A stretch of 64,000 bases of DNA from Orbaceae bacterium BiB (GTDB lineage: Bacteria > Pseudomonadota > Gammaproteobacteria > Enterobacterales > Orbaceae), in the NCBI GenBank assembly GCA_036251205.1, contig CP133958.1, forward strand, positions 186,001 through 250,000. Reading direction: 5' to 3'. Below, piece by piece: positions 40,378-48,803 of this stretch; position 1 is the stretch's first letter, and each line of letters starts with the position of its first letter. The notes under the pieces were generated by a model. That model did no database searches. It was not told the origin of the DNA and saw only the letters and a program-made list of their open reading frames with translations. The translations under genes were made by a program, and so were the position numbers.

Positions 40378-41631
40378 ATGCTACAACAATTAGGACTAGC
40401 AGCCAAACAAGCTTCATTTTTACTCACTCAATGTTCTACCTCTCAGAAGAATGCAGCATTAAGCTGTATTGCTGATTTATTAGAACAGCAAGCGGATCAA
40501 ATTTTAGCGGCAAACCAGCTTGATATGCAGTCAGCTAAAGATAATGGTATTAGTGAAGCTATTTTAGACCGTTTATTACTGACAAAACCACGTTTATCCG
40601 CGATTGCTGATGATGTTAGAAAAGTGATAACACTCACCGATCCTATTGGTCAGGTTATTGATGGAAGTACGCTTGATAGTGGTTTAAAACTACAACGTCA
40701 GCGAGTTCCGTTAGGGGTGATTGGTGTTATTTATGAGGCGCGACCGAATGTTACGATTGATATTGCATCTTTATGCTTAAAAACAGGTAATGCAGCAATT
40801 TTACGAGGTGGTAAAGAGACAATTCATACTAATAAAGCAATGATTGAGGTTGTGCAACAAGCACTTAAATTATCAAATCTACCTGCCGCTGCCGTGCAAT
40901 CAATTAATAATCCTGACCGTAAGTACATCAATGAACTACTTAAACTCGATCAGTATGTTGATATGATTATTCCTCGTGGTGGGGCTGCTTTACATAAATT
41001 ATGTCGTGAACACTCGACTATTCCTGTTATCACAGGTGGAATTGGTGTTTGTCATATTTTTGTTGATGAAACGGCTGATTTTGATAAAGCATTACCGATT
41101 ATTATTAATGCCAAAACTCAGCGACCAAGTACTTGTAATACCGTTGAAACCTTGCTGGTTCACAGTGAGATAGCTGAACAATTTTTACCGAAGTTGAGTC
41201 AAACGCTAGCAGATAAAAACGTTATTTTGCACGCTGATGAGAAAGCATTTGATATACTGAAACGCGAATTAGCAAATGTTCTTCCAGTCAAAGATGAAGA
41301 GTTACGTAATGAATGGCTATCCAAAGATCTTAATGTTGTCATTGTGAATTCGTTATCAGCCGCAGTTGATCATATTCGAGAATATGGTAGTGCACATTCT
41401 GATGCTATTTTGACGCGTAGTTTAATAAATGCAGAACGTTTTGTTCAGCTCGTTGATTCTGCCGCTGTATATGTCAACGCTTCAACACGTTTTACTGATG
41501 GAGGACAATTTGGGCTTGGTGCCGAGGTTGCCGTTAGTACTCAAAAATTACATGCTAGGGGACCGATGGGACTAGAGGCATTGACTACGCATAAATGGAT
41601 TGGTTATGGTGACGATTTAGTTCGTCCTTAA
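40378..41631 (+). CDS. proA: Gamma-glutamyl phosphate reductase ProA
   Basis: Second enzyme of proline synthesis: NADPH-dependent reduction of gamma-glutamyl phosphate to glutamate semialdehyde. The 417-residue length equals E. coli ProA. Key features are [33 protein letters not shown], the catalytic Cys in [14 protein letters not shown], and the near-identical C-terminal block [20 protein letters not shown] at 40378 has a GAGGA ribosome site and the family start; an in-frame TTG at 40348 is unlikely. A strong terminator follows. Confidence 0.96.
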   Translation: MLQQLGLAAKQASFLLTQCSTSQKNAALSCIADLLEQQADQILAANQLDMQSAKDNGISEAILDRLLLTKPRLSAIADDVRKVITLTDPIGQVIDGSTLDSGLKLQRQRVPLGVIGVIYEARPNVTIDIASLCLKTGNAAILRGGKETIHTNKAMIEVVQQALKLSNLPAAAVQSINNPDRKYINELLKLDQYVDMIIPRGGAALHKLCREHSTIPVITGGIGVCHIFVDETADFDKALPIIINAKTQRPSTCNTVETLLVHSEIAEQFLPKLSQTLADKNVILHADEKAFDILKRELANVLPVKDEELRNEWLSKDLNVVIVNSLSAAVDHIREYGSAHSDAILTRSLINAERFVQLVDSAAVYVNASTRFTDGGQFGLGAEVAVSTQKLHARGPMGLEALTTHKWIGYGDDLVRP

Positions 41632-41649
41632 TTTTGTATCTTGGTTAAT

Positions 41650-41681
41650 ATACTAAAGGCGACCTAAGTCGCCTTTAGTAT
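41650..41681. terminator. Terminator between convergent proA and trhP
   Basis: Perfect 14-bp inverted repeat ATACTAAAGGCGAC / GTCGCCTTTAGTAT with a 4-base loop, followed by TTTT. It can serve proA and probably trhP on the other strand. Confidence 0.9.
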
Positions 41682-41704
41682 TTTTAAGTTAGATTTTTAG
41701 TATG

Positions 41705-43081
41705 CTATTTACTCAGTGGATTATCTGTTGTTGCTCCTTCCGGAAAATTACGCATTAATAGTGCATAATCTAAGGCAACATCTTCTGGAATTGGCAAATA
41801 AACAATATGCCCATCCCCCAATCCAGCAGGAACTGGCTGACCTTTTTTATTTTGCATACTCTCAATAATAAAGTTCACGTTGCCTTGTGGTGTCATCATC
41901 TCAACGCTATCGCCGACAGAGAATCGATTTTTAACAATCACTTCAGCTAAACCATTTAAGCGTTTACCACTAAATTCACCAACAAATTGTTGTTTACTTG
42001 ATACCGAATGACTATGCTCATAATTTTGCATCTCTTCATGGTTATGGCGGCGTAAAAAACCTTCGGTATAGCCACGATTAGCTAACGCATCAAGTTCAAT
42101 GAGTAAATTGGGATCGAATGGTTTACCTTCTGCTGCTGCATCAATTGCCTGACGATAAACTTGAGCAGTACGTGCACAATAATAAAATGACTTAGTTCGT
42201 CCTTCGATTTTTAACGAGTGAACACCGATTCGAGTTAAATCATTCACTAACTCGACCGCTCTCAAGTCTTTTGAATTCATGATATAGGTACCATGCTCGT
42301 CTTCAAAAGCCTGCATATATTCGCCCGGTCGTCCTGACTCTTCTAGCATAAAGACTTTATTGGTTGTATCACCAAGGCTTAATGGCGATTCAACTTGCTT
42401 AAATGGAATTGGCTGCTGCTTATGTACAATTTGACCAACATCATCTTCTTTACCCTCTGAAACTTTATATTCCCAGCGGCAGGCATTAGTACACGTTCCT
42501 TGATTTGGATCGCGTTTATTGATGTAACCAGAAAGTAAACAACGACCTGAATAAGCCATACATAATGCACCATGAATAAAGACTTCTAGCTCCATTTCAG
42601 GAACATTTTCACGGATTTCTGCAATCTCATCAACGGATAGCTCTCGGGATAATACCACTCGTGTTAAACCCATTTGCTGCCAGAATTTCACTGTAGCCCA
42701 GTTAACAGCATTTGATTGTACTGATAGATGAATTTCCATTTCAGGGAAATTTTCTCGGACTAACATTATTAATCCTGGATCTGACATGATGAATGCATCT
42801 GGCTTCATATCGACCACTGGTTTTAAATCACGAATAAAGGTTTTTAGCTTGGAGTTATGAGGGGCAATATTTACCACAACATAGAATTTTTTACCTTGTG
42901 CGTGGGCTTCATTGATACCAATTGCTAAGTTTTCATGATTAAATTCGTTATTACGAACTCGTAAACTATAACGGGGTTGTCCTGCGTAAACCGCATCTGC
43001 GCCATAGGCAAATGCATAGCGCATATTTTTTAGTGAGCCAGCAGGGGATAGCAGCTCAGGTTTTGCATAAAGAGTTTTCAT
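41705..43081 (-). CDS. trhP: tRNA 5-hydroxyuridine synthesis protein TrhP (YegQ, U32 family)
   Basis: A 458-residue U32-peptidase-like protein that takes part in prephenate-dependent 5-hydroxyuridine formation at the wobble position (U34) of certain tRNAs. It has the U32 start KPELLSPAGSLKNMRYAFAYGADAVYAG and the signature EVFIHGALCMAYSGRCLLSGYI, with Fe-S-binding cysteines (CMAYSGRC, CTNACRWEY). The length fits YegQ (453). It is the last clear host gene before the prophage remnant. Confidence 0.94.
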   Translation of the reverse strand: MKTLYAKPELLSPAGSLKNMRYAFAYGADAVYAGQPRYSLRVRNNEFNHENLAIGINEAHAQGKKFYVVVNIAPHNSKLKTFIRDLKPVVDMKPDAFIMSDPGLIMLVRENFPEMEIHLSVQSNAVNWATVKFWQQMGLTRVVLSRELSVDEIAEIRENVPEMELEVFIHGALCMAYSGRCLLSGYINKRDPNQGTCTNACRWEYKVSEGKEDDVGQIVHKQQPIPFKQVESPLSLGDTTNKVFMLEESGRPGEYMQAFEDEHGTYIMNSKDLRAVELVNDLTRIGVHSLKIEGRTKSFYYCARTAQVYRQAIDAAAEGKPFDPNLLIELDALANRGYTEGFLRRHNHEEMQNYEHSHSVSSKQQFVGEFSGKRLNGLAEVIVKNRFSVGDSVEMMTPQGNVNFIIESMQNKKGQPVPAGLGDGHIVYLPIPEDVALDYALLMRNFPEGATTDNPLSK

Positions 43082-43158
43082 TTGTGTTCAATGCCTCTGA
43101 TTTCAGGTCAGTGAACCACTATTAAAGTAGTTCAGGTTAAAGCATTCATTAATATGGA

Positions 43159-43305
43159 TTAATTACTAATTACTTGCTTGAAAATTTGTGCCACTTCGGA
43201 GCTTTGTGCCGTAAATGTGACATTACCTGAATATTCTATCATATGCTCTGCATTTAAATGAGCATATTTATTTACCATTTCTAATGTTTCCCATCCTCCC
43301 ATGGT
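43159..43305 (-). pseudogene. C-terminal fragment of a phage integrase (tyrosine recombinase)
   Basis: The last 48 codons of a tyrosine recombinase: GGWETLEMVNKYAHLN carries the family's W-x(n)-RY/KYAHL motif with the nucleophile Tyr, followed by AEHMIEYSG and the stop at 43159-43161. The reading frame is interrupted exactly at the terminal inverted repeat of an IS-A end (43306). It marks the int end of an eroded prophage. Confidence 0.85.
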
Positions 43306-43360
43306 TGTAACGGTCAACAAAAATTGGAGAGCTTCTTAGGCAGTTTTTAGTAAATTATGT
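43306..43360 (-). mobile_element. Fragment of IS-A (right end, inverted)
   Basis: About 55 bases that match, in reverse complement, the right end of the complete IS-A at 45639-45693, starting with the terminal TGTAACGGT. Similarity then fades toward 43380 with small insertions. It truncates the integrase gene. Confidence 0.85.
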
Positions 43361-43388
43361 GCAAATATCTTCTGCAGTACGTTTATAT

Positions 43389-43796
43389 TTATTCTTTTTT
43401 TGTAAAAAAATTGATGTCTGTTTCAATTTCTAGCACTTCATATTCGTTGTTCGATATGAATATGTACTCCTTATATGACTCAAATATGACACCATCCCTC
43501 AGTTCACTTGATCTAATATCTTTGATTTTAAATTCAAACTCATACAAATTAAATGGATTCCCATCTAAGAAATAAAACATAACACCGTTTTCTTTTTTAT
43601 ATGTTATATTTACAGGATCGCCTTGCCATCTTTCTGAATAATTAAACGCGCTGGCATCACGATTATAATCATACTCCTTGACGCGCCTTTTACAAAGCCA
43701 TTCACCCAACAACATATCCTCTGTGACTTGCTCTTTTTCACCACAGCCAACCAACAAAATGATTGATACAGAGATAACCATCAATTTTTTAAACAT
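43389..43796 (-). CDS. Lipoprotein with MLxGEWxC motif
   Basis: A 135-residue lipoprotein: signal peptide, lipobox ILLVGC (lipidated Cys at residue 18), then VTEDMLLGEWLCKRR. The motif MLxGEWxC is shared with the 162-residue lipoprotein at 62806, and the two also share an IFISNNEY/VIYISNDNF segment, so they are paralogues. This copy is about 30 residues shorter at the C-terminus and ends 30 bases from an IS-A fragment, so it may have lost its tail. Function unknown; the mature part looks like a small beta-rich, lipocalin-like domain. Confidence 0.65.
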   Translation of the reverse strand: MFKKLMVISVSIILLVGCGEKEQVTEDMLLGEWLCKRRVKEYDYNRDASAFNYSERWQGDPVNITYKKENGVMFYFLDGNPFNLYEFEFKIKDIRSSELRDGVIFESYKEYIFISNNEYEVLEIETDINFFTKKE

Positions 43797-43851
43797 TACA
43801 ATTTCCTATTCATTATTATTTTTAGAAATTATACATTTGTTTAGACGTAAA

Positions 43852-43873
43852 AAAACCGCAATTAAGCGGTTTT
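43852..43873 (-). terminator. Terminator of the ygiW-like gene
   Basis: Inverted repeat AAAACCGC / GCGGTTTT with a 6-base loop, followed on the minus strand by further T residues (TTTTTTTACG). Confidence 0.85.
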
Positions 43874-43892
43874 AATTAAACTATACAATGTT

Positions 43893-44279
43893 TTATTGGT
43901 TGACTACTCTAATTTGTTTGACATCAATTTCGACTGAATTCCAATCTTTATCAACCTCTCCCGTAATTTCAACTAAATCAGTCGGGGTTACGGTTTGTCC
44001 TCTCCATTCGTCACGATCAATCTCGACTTGAATTTCACCAGTACTATCTTTAAAGACATAATTGTCTTTAGTTAAACGTTGAGTGATATTACCTCGTAGT
44101 GTTACCCATGAATCATCAGGAAGATCCTTTGCTTGCGCAATAGTTACAGTTGACGTAGCGCCAGTAAATCCTGATTGTGTAACTGGGCCGCCAAATCCAC
44201 CCTGCGGAGCAGGAGCTGCAATTGCTGCACCAGAAAGACCTAATGTTACAATTAATGCTAATGATGTTAATTTTTTCAT
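43893..44279 (-). CDS. ygiW: Periplasmic BOF-domain protein YgiW/VisP
   Basis: A 128-residue secreted protein with a bacterial OB-fold domain. The signal peptide is cleaved after about AIA-A (residue 21), followed by a Gly/Pro-rich linker. The OB-fold part (about 46-128) is almost the E. coli YgiW sequence: DSWVTLRGNITQRL, NYVFKDSTGEIQVEID, and GEVDKDWNSVEIDVKQIR. The family takes part in envelope stress tolerance; VisP of Salmonella binds peptidoglycan sugars. It lies between two right ends of IS-A within the prophage remnant. Confidence 0.92.
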   Translation of the reverse strand: MKKLTSLALIVTLGLSGAAIAAPAPQGGFGGPVTQSGFTGATSTVTIAQAKDLPDDSWVTLRGNITQRLTKDNYVFKDSTGEIQVEIDRDEWRGQTVTPTDLVEITGEVDKDWNSVEIDVKQIRVVNQ

Positions 44280-44518
44280 ATTTTTATCCTCGTTTATTTA
44301 AGCTTGATATGTTGTCTTTATGTAAGTTATTTAATCAAATAAATATTAAGAGAATATTAATTTTTTAAATTAATTTTATTAGAAGTAAATTTACAAGGTT
44401 TTCATTTGTTAATTTCTCTTATTGCTCAACTAAACAAACGTTTTTAATGTGTAACGGTATACTTTTCTTGGAGACATACTTAGCGGTATGATAAACCATC
44501 AACTAAGGAGATTACCCC

Positions 44519-44818
44519 GTGACAAGACAACTAAGTAGTGAATTTAAACGAGAATGTGCAGAGCTCGTTCTTAATTATGGTTATGCACATAAAGATGCAG
44601 CAAAAACAATGAATGTGAGTATTTCATCAATTGGGCGTTGGGTAACACAATATAGAAAAGAACGACAAGGTATTACGCCTAAAAGTAGTGCGCTGACCGC
44701 TGAACAAAAACGAATACAAGCTTTAGAAAAACAAGTTAAGCAGTTGCAAAGTGATAATCAGTTATTAAAAAAGGCTTCAGCCTTCTTCGCCATCGAAATG
44801 ACAAGCAGCAACAAATAG
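44519..44818 (+). CDS. IS-A transposase OrfA
   Basis: A 99-residue DNA-binding protein with an N-terminal helix-turn-helix (FKRECAELVLNYGYAHKDAAK, then NVSISSIGRWVTQY) and a C-terminal leucine-zipper stretch (EKQVKQLQSDNQLLKKA). GTG start with AAGGAG upstream. Near its end a slippery heptamer at 44767-44773 allows a -1 shift into orfB. Confidence 0.9.
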   Translation: MTRQLSSEFKRECAELVLNYGYAHKDAAKTMNVSISSIGRWVTQYRKERQGITPKSSALTAEQKRIQALEKQVKQLQSDNQLLKKASAFFAIEMTSSNK

Positions 44819-45663
44819 CGTTAATACTGAAGAAGGCAGGAAATGAAACCGCTCAAATCTGTCGGTGTTTATCATTAGCACCGAGTACTTTTTATTATCG
44901 AATTAAACATCGCGCATGTAAATTAATGAATACTAGGCTTGAAATTGCCATAAAATCAATTCATAACGAAATGGACGGTATATATGGAAAAAGAAGAATG
45001 TTAGTTGAACTGGTTAAAAAAGGGTTTAAGCTTGGTTTAGATAAGGTCCGACGCTTAATGCGAAAATTAGGCCTAGTGGCTAAAAGGACTAAACAGCATT
45101 CCTATCCTCGTGGCGGTAAATCATCGCTACTGGCACCCAATCATTTAAATCGACAATTTAATCCAGCAACGATTAATCGCTATTGGTCTGGCGATATTAC
45201 CTATATTCGGACAAGGCAAGGTTGGCTCTATCTGGCTGTCGTGATGGACCTATGCTCTAGGCGTATTGTTGGATGGGCCTTTTCTGAAAAGCCAAACAGT
45301 TTACTGACGGTTAAGGCACTAAACATGGCGATACAGCGTCGAAAAGGAAAATGCCCTACCTTATTTCATTGTGATCAGGGGATTCAATATCGTAGTGAAC
45401 AATTTCAACAGTTATTATCATATCATCAAATTACCTTTAGTATGAGTAGAGCTGGAAATTGTTTAGACAATGCCGTTACTGAACGATTTTTTAGATCATT
45501 AAAATCAGAAAGAATTAATTATCGAGATTATATAACAAGAGAGCAAGCGATGGGCGATATTATTGATTATATCGAACCGATTTATAATCAAAAACGAAGA
45601 CATTATAAACTTGGATTTATTTCACCAGCAGAATTTGAACATAATTTACTAAAAACTGCCTAA
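44773..45663 (+). CDS. IS-A transposase catalytic part OrfB (via -1 frameshift)
   Basis: DDE integrase-core transposase expressed as OrfAB after a -1 frameshift at A-AAA-AAG (44767-44773). After the shift the frame stays open from 44773 to 45663. The core has the first Asp in WSGDITYI, the second in FHCDQGIQY and the Glu in NAVTERFFRSLKSE. The HTH_21 region (NEMDGIYGKRRMLVEL) precedes it. The frame is intact, so this copy may be active. Confidence 0.9.
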   Translation, partial: GFSLLRHRNDKQQQIALILKKAGNETAQICRCLSLAPSTFYYRIKHRACKLMNTRLEIAIKSIHNEMDGIYGKRRMLVELVKKGFKLGLDKVRRLMRKLGLVAKRTKQHSYPRGGKSSLLAPNHLNRQFNPATINRYWSGDITYIRTRQGWLYLAVVMDLCSRRIVGWAFSEKPNSLLTVKALNMAIQRRKGKCPTLFHCDQGIQYRSEQFQQLLSYHQITFSMSRAGNCLDNAVTERFFRSLKSERINYRDYITREQAMGDIIDYIEPIYNQKRRHYKLGFISPAEFEHNLLKTA

Positions 45664-45693
45664 GAAGCTCTCCAATTTTTGTTGACCGTTACA

Positions 45694-45861
45694 CCCCTGA
45701 GCTTTGATTTCGTTGATATGTTTTTCACTCTCAAGCTCTTTGATTCTGGCTTGGAGTTGTTCGACGTCTTTATAATTTACCCAATGCCCATCATTGCATT
45801 TAGTAACATTACTTGAGTTTCCGTTAGCGGAAGTTATTTTATATCGTTCAACCTCTTTCAC
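45694..45861 (-). pseudogene. Phage protein (Ea22-like tail), cut by IS-A
   Basis: An N-terminal fragment of about 56 codons (VERYKITSANGNSSNVTKCN, then WVNYKDVEQLQARIKELESEK, a coiled coil). The pattern 'YKDVEQLQARIKELE' is common in phage Ea22-like and other early proteins. The original C-terminus is lost: the frame runs into the IS-A right end at 45693 and stops within it. Confidence 0.6.
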
Positions 45862-45883
45862 TTAATCACCTCTATTGACATAA

Positions 45884-46129
45884 TTAAAAGGGTGGTAGCA
45901 TTTCAATACTTAACATTACATAACCTTTCTGTAAGTAAGTTTCATCATCAAAAATATGTGTTATATAGAAATCCCAACAGCGACCAGTAAATTTTTTCCC
46001 ATCCCATTCTTTAAGCGTTAACGTGTCGCCAACTTTATAATCTCGGTCGTTATAACGCAGTTCGGCTTTCTTTTTGTCGTTCCAAACATCCTCATAATTT
46101 TGAGGTAATATCTTAAGTTCGTGAATCAT
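45884..46129 (-). CDS. DUF3850 phage protein
   Basis: An 81-residue protein matching the phage DUF3850 family (ASCH-like fold): IHELKILPQNYEDVWNDKKKAELRYNDRDYKVGDTL, then LKEWDGKKFTGR and ITHIFDDETYLQKGYVML. ASCH-like folds bind RNA or modified nucleotides, but the role in phages is not known. Its ATG overlaps the original stop codon of the upstream cytosine methyltransferase (ATGA), so they formed one operon. Confidence 0.8.
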   Translation of the reverse strand: MIHELKILPQNYEDVWNDKKKAELRYNDRDYKVGDTLTLKEWDGKKFTGRCWDFYITHIFDDETYLQKGYVMLSIEMLPPF

Positions 46130-46957
46130 TTTTCAATCTCCATGCTTGATAATATGTGAGCGATAACATCTACCGTCCAGCCGTTGAATATCTACGTGTA
46201 GCAAATGCTGTATGAACGATATCCATATCTGAGTGATTACATCCAGAATGCGCTCCGGCGGTTAAACATCCTGACTTATGCTGACTTGATTTTATACACC
46301 CTTTTTTTGATATGATTTGATAGGGTGAGTCCCATTCCACTGCTTACTGCCAAAAGGTGAGTTTAAACCACCGACTCTTAAGCATTTTGATTTTTCTCTA
46401 ACTTTTACTCCGATAGGGCAATCTGGCAAATTTTCGAGAATATCCTTTAATAAAATTCCTTTATCTTTTGGCTGTTCAAACTTCCAGTTAGCCCAATATA
46501 AACGCTTTCTATTTTGAGCTGATACTAAGGCGCTATTAATCATAATCGGCTCAACTCCAACCACTGACGTTATTACATTCTCAAACTCTTTTTTCATGCG
46601 AACATTTTCGAGTAAGAATTTAACTTTCGGATTAATTGATTGGGCGTGCGATAATATTTCAGCAAATCGGAAGAATAAAGCAGAACGTTTATCATCAAAC
46701 GCTAATTGTTTACCGGCAAAAGAAAAACCCTGGCAAGGTGAACCTGCAAAGATCAAATCAATACTTGACCAATCAATATTCCAGCTTTCCCAATTATTAA
46801 TATCGCCCATTCGGATAATATCCGGGTAGTTATTTTGACTAACTTGAATTGCGTATTTATCTATTTCACTAGCGTAATATTTATCGACTTTAATATTTGC
46901 ACGATCGAGAGCAACTCGACCAGAACTTATCCCATCAAACAGGCTTAAAACGTTCAT
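46126..46957 (-). pseudogene. Phage C5-cytosine DNA methyltransferase, decayed
   Basis: The intact part (221 codons) has motif I NVLSLFDGISSGRVAL, motif IV with the catalytic Cys in AGSPCQGFSFAGK, and motif VI LLENVRMKK. A frameshift in a run of seven A residues near 46300 ends it early. The next frame continues with typical sequence (CLTAGAHSGCNHSDMDIV, then TRRYS). After that a deletion joins to NGWTVDVIAHIL, the final motif, in the third frame; it ends at 46126, overlapping the DUF3850 start. About 25 residues with the ECERLQ-type motif are missing. Without the frameshift and deletion it would be a normal-size phage Dcm. Confidence 0.85.
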
Positions 46958-47063
46958 TGTTATATTCCTCAGAAAATAGTAATCGCGCTGAAATTAATCA
47001 GCGTGATAAGTTTAGGTTAATTAGTAGGTTAGGGGGTAGGTAGTTATCAACAGATATTGGGGA

Positions 47064-47261
47064 TTATCCAAAAATGAATAACAGGTCGTTATCAATTATT
47101 TTTAAGCATGATTGGCATTCATAAACTTTAGATAAGCACCATTTGCATGGTGACGATATATGGCAACTGCAACAGTTTATTAAGCCTAAACTTAGTGAAT
47201 ACGCCAGATGTAAAGCTACGGCATCCCCACCACAATTACATTTAATAATGTCATCTTCCAT
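47064..47261 (-). CDS. Small Cys-rich phage protein
   Basis: 65 residues with several Cys pairs (KCNCGG, CCSCH, CKWC, CQSC) that should bind one or two zinc ions. It resembles the size and composition of small phage early zinc proteins such as Lar-type restriction alleviation proteins, but the match is only by pattern. It lies in the early-gene block on the minus strand. Confidence 0.5.
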   Translation of the reverse strand: MEDDIIKCNCGGDAVALHLAYSLSLGLINCCSCHISSPCKWCLSKVYECQSCLKIIDNDLLFIFG

Positions 47262-47283
47262 AATTCACTCCAAAATTTAGTTG

Positions 47284-47499
47284 TTAAAAAACTGCACCAG
47301 GCGGATTATTGTGGTTGTAATGAGTTGAGAGCTTCATTTTTATGAATGTGAAGTTTGCAGGATTGTTTAGCTTGTTTCTATCAGCAATATTCTGCTTGCA
47401 CTTATAACCACATGTATTTGTTCTACGCCAAGTTAGATCGTTCATTCTTTCTGTGCGATAAAATGTATTGCCGCATTTTGTGCAGGTTTTAGAATTCAT
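47284..47499 (-). CDS. Small zinc-finger-like phage protein
   Basis: 71 residues with a four-Cys finger: TCTKCG, then TCGYKCKQN. The rest is basic and polar. Such small Cys4 proteins are common between phage recombination and Nin-like genes. Function unknown. Confidence 0.5.
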   Translation of the reverse strand: MNSKTCTKCGNTFYRTERMNDLTWRRTNTCGYKCKQNIADRNKLNNPANFTFIKMKLSTHYNHNNPPGAVF

Positions 47500-47576
47500 T
47501 CTCTTGCTCCAGTTGTTTAATTAATATATGATCTACAGCCTTCGTTAAGTGAAGCTAGACCTGAAAATAATAAATT

Positions 47577-47825
47577 ATGAAAAATAATAAATTATCTAAT
47601 AAAATAGCTATAATTGTATGCGTTCCATTTCTTATTATTGGAGGGGCATATTTTATTTATCATGAGTGTGTTTTAAAAGAGAAAGATATTTCAGGCATTA
47701 TTTCGTTGATTTTTATGTTTTTCGTTATGTGCGGTATTTATTTTTTGTTGAAAAAAGGCTTTTCAATAATGAGTATAAAAATTCTTATTCTATTTATTTG
47801 TGCTGTACTATACTATTTTTTATAG
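47577..47825 (+). CDS. Small three-helix membrane protein
   Basis: 82 residues, three hydrophobic helices (IAIIVCVPFLIIGGAYFIY; IISLIFMFFVMCGIYFLL; ILILFICAVLYYFL). It lies opposite to the surrounding minus-strand phage genes, as lysogenic-conversion or cargo (moron) genes often do. Function unknown. Confidence 0.5.
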   Translation: MKNNKLSNKIAIIVCVPFLIIGGAYFIYHECVLKEKDISGIISLIFMFFVMCGIYFLLKKGFSIMSIKILILFICAVLYYFL

Positions 47826-47862
47826 GTAATTTATTTAATTGCTAGCATCACGCCAATTTAGT

Positions 47863-48126
47863 TTAGTCATTTTTAACTCTCTTAGCTGTAAACTCTGGAA
47901 CTGGTCTTAGCTCAATACTAAAAGTACCAACAGATTCACCATCGATTATTAACTCCATATCACAAGGAAATGAATCGTACGCTAAATTTCTTTGTGCATG
48001 CCAAAGTGAAATATTTTCAGCTATTGTTTCGTAATCATGCTCACTTAATACTCCCATCCATGTGTCAAGTTCACATTCGTACCCACGTAATCCTTCACCA
48101 TCTATATCATATTCAATCTTATGCAT
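47863..48126 (-). CDS. Hypothetical phage protein
   Basis: 87 acidic residues (KIEYDIDGEGLRGYECELD, then SLWHAQRNLAYDSFPCDMEL) with no known domain. It is part of the minus-strand early block between the YqaJ-like nuclease and the zinc-finger genes. Confidence 0.5.
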   Translation of the reverse strand: MHKIEYDIDGEGLRGYECELDTWMGVLSEHDYETIAENISLWHAQRNLAYDSFPCDMELIIDGESVGTFSIELRPVPEFTAKRVKND

Positions 48127-48169
48127 CTAAACCTCTCTATAATTAATAAAGGCTCATTGAGCCTTATTG

Positions 48170-48768
48170 TTAGCTTAGTTCTTTTATTAATTGCTCGTAA
48201 TACTCTTGAGCCAATTCCGATTTAACTTTAATTTTTTGAATGATTGATTCATCACGGACAAAGGATAGGGTAGTAACTCGTTTGATTAGTGGTATAGCTT
48301 CCACTAAATCAATTAGTTTTGTTCGATCTTCATATGGCGATAGCATTTCTTCTGACGGAGGAAATAACCAAAAATCAATATCAGCTTTCTCTACATCATA
48401 GAGCCACATGTATCCTTGCACCTGAATATCATAACCAGATTTTTTTGCTTTAATCTCCGCTTCATCCTTAAAGAACGGGTGAGTGCCAATATCCCATGAG
48501 TTTTTTATATCGATAATTAAGTTATTTTTCTTATCTAATACGTCACATTCACCAGTGATCCAATCATTATTAATTCGACCTTCATGTTTTTGATAGTTCT
48601 GATTGCGTAAAAAACCGCTAGCTTGAATCGCTATATCTTCAAGAAAATTACCTTTTTCGGTATATTTGTTACCGTCAAAACTTTCATAATTAAAGAGGTC
48701 TAATTTTGCGACCTCTCGAATGTGTGATTTGGCTGTATCCGATAGTTTATTAGCCCCGTCTTTTGATC
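48170..48768 (-). pseudogene. YqaJ-like recombination exonuclease, 5' end cut by IS-B
   Basis: About 199 codons of a lambda-exonuclease/YqaJ-type nuclease. It keeps GNFLEDIAIQASGF with the catalytic Glu region, the GECDVLDKKNNLIIDIKNSW motif (E-D...D-x-K, the PD-(D/E)xK core), and the following YDIQVQGYMWLY. The N-terminus, estimated at 15-20 residues, is missing because IS-B begins at 48769. In phages this enzyme works with a single-strand annealing protein, which is not seen here. Confidence 0.8.
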
Positions 48769-48803
48769 TGCCCACATTTTAGTGGAGAGTTATTTTCAAA
48801 TTA

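Larger units (their letters stand above)
44450..45693 (+). mobile_element. IS-A, complete IS3-family insertion sequence (1244 bp)
   Basis: Bounded by imperfect inverted repeats: left TGTAACGGTATACTTTTC and right (reverse complement) TGTAACGGTCAACAAAAA. It contains orfA and orfB joined by an A-AAA-AAG slippery site. No target duplication is seen (ATG on the left, CCC on the right), so the flanks have probably been rearranged. Fragments of the same element occur at 43306 and 49971. Confidence 0.93.

Noticed and set aside
44447..45696. Target-site duplication around IS-A
   Set aside because: The flanking bases ATG and CCC do not match, and the two flanks belong to different contexts.
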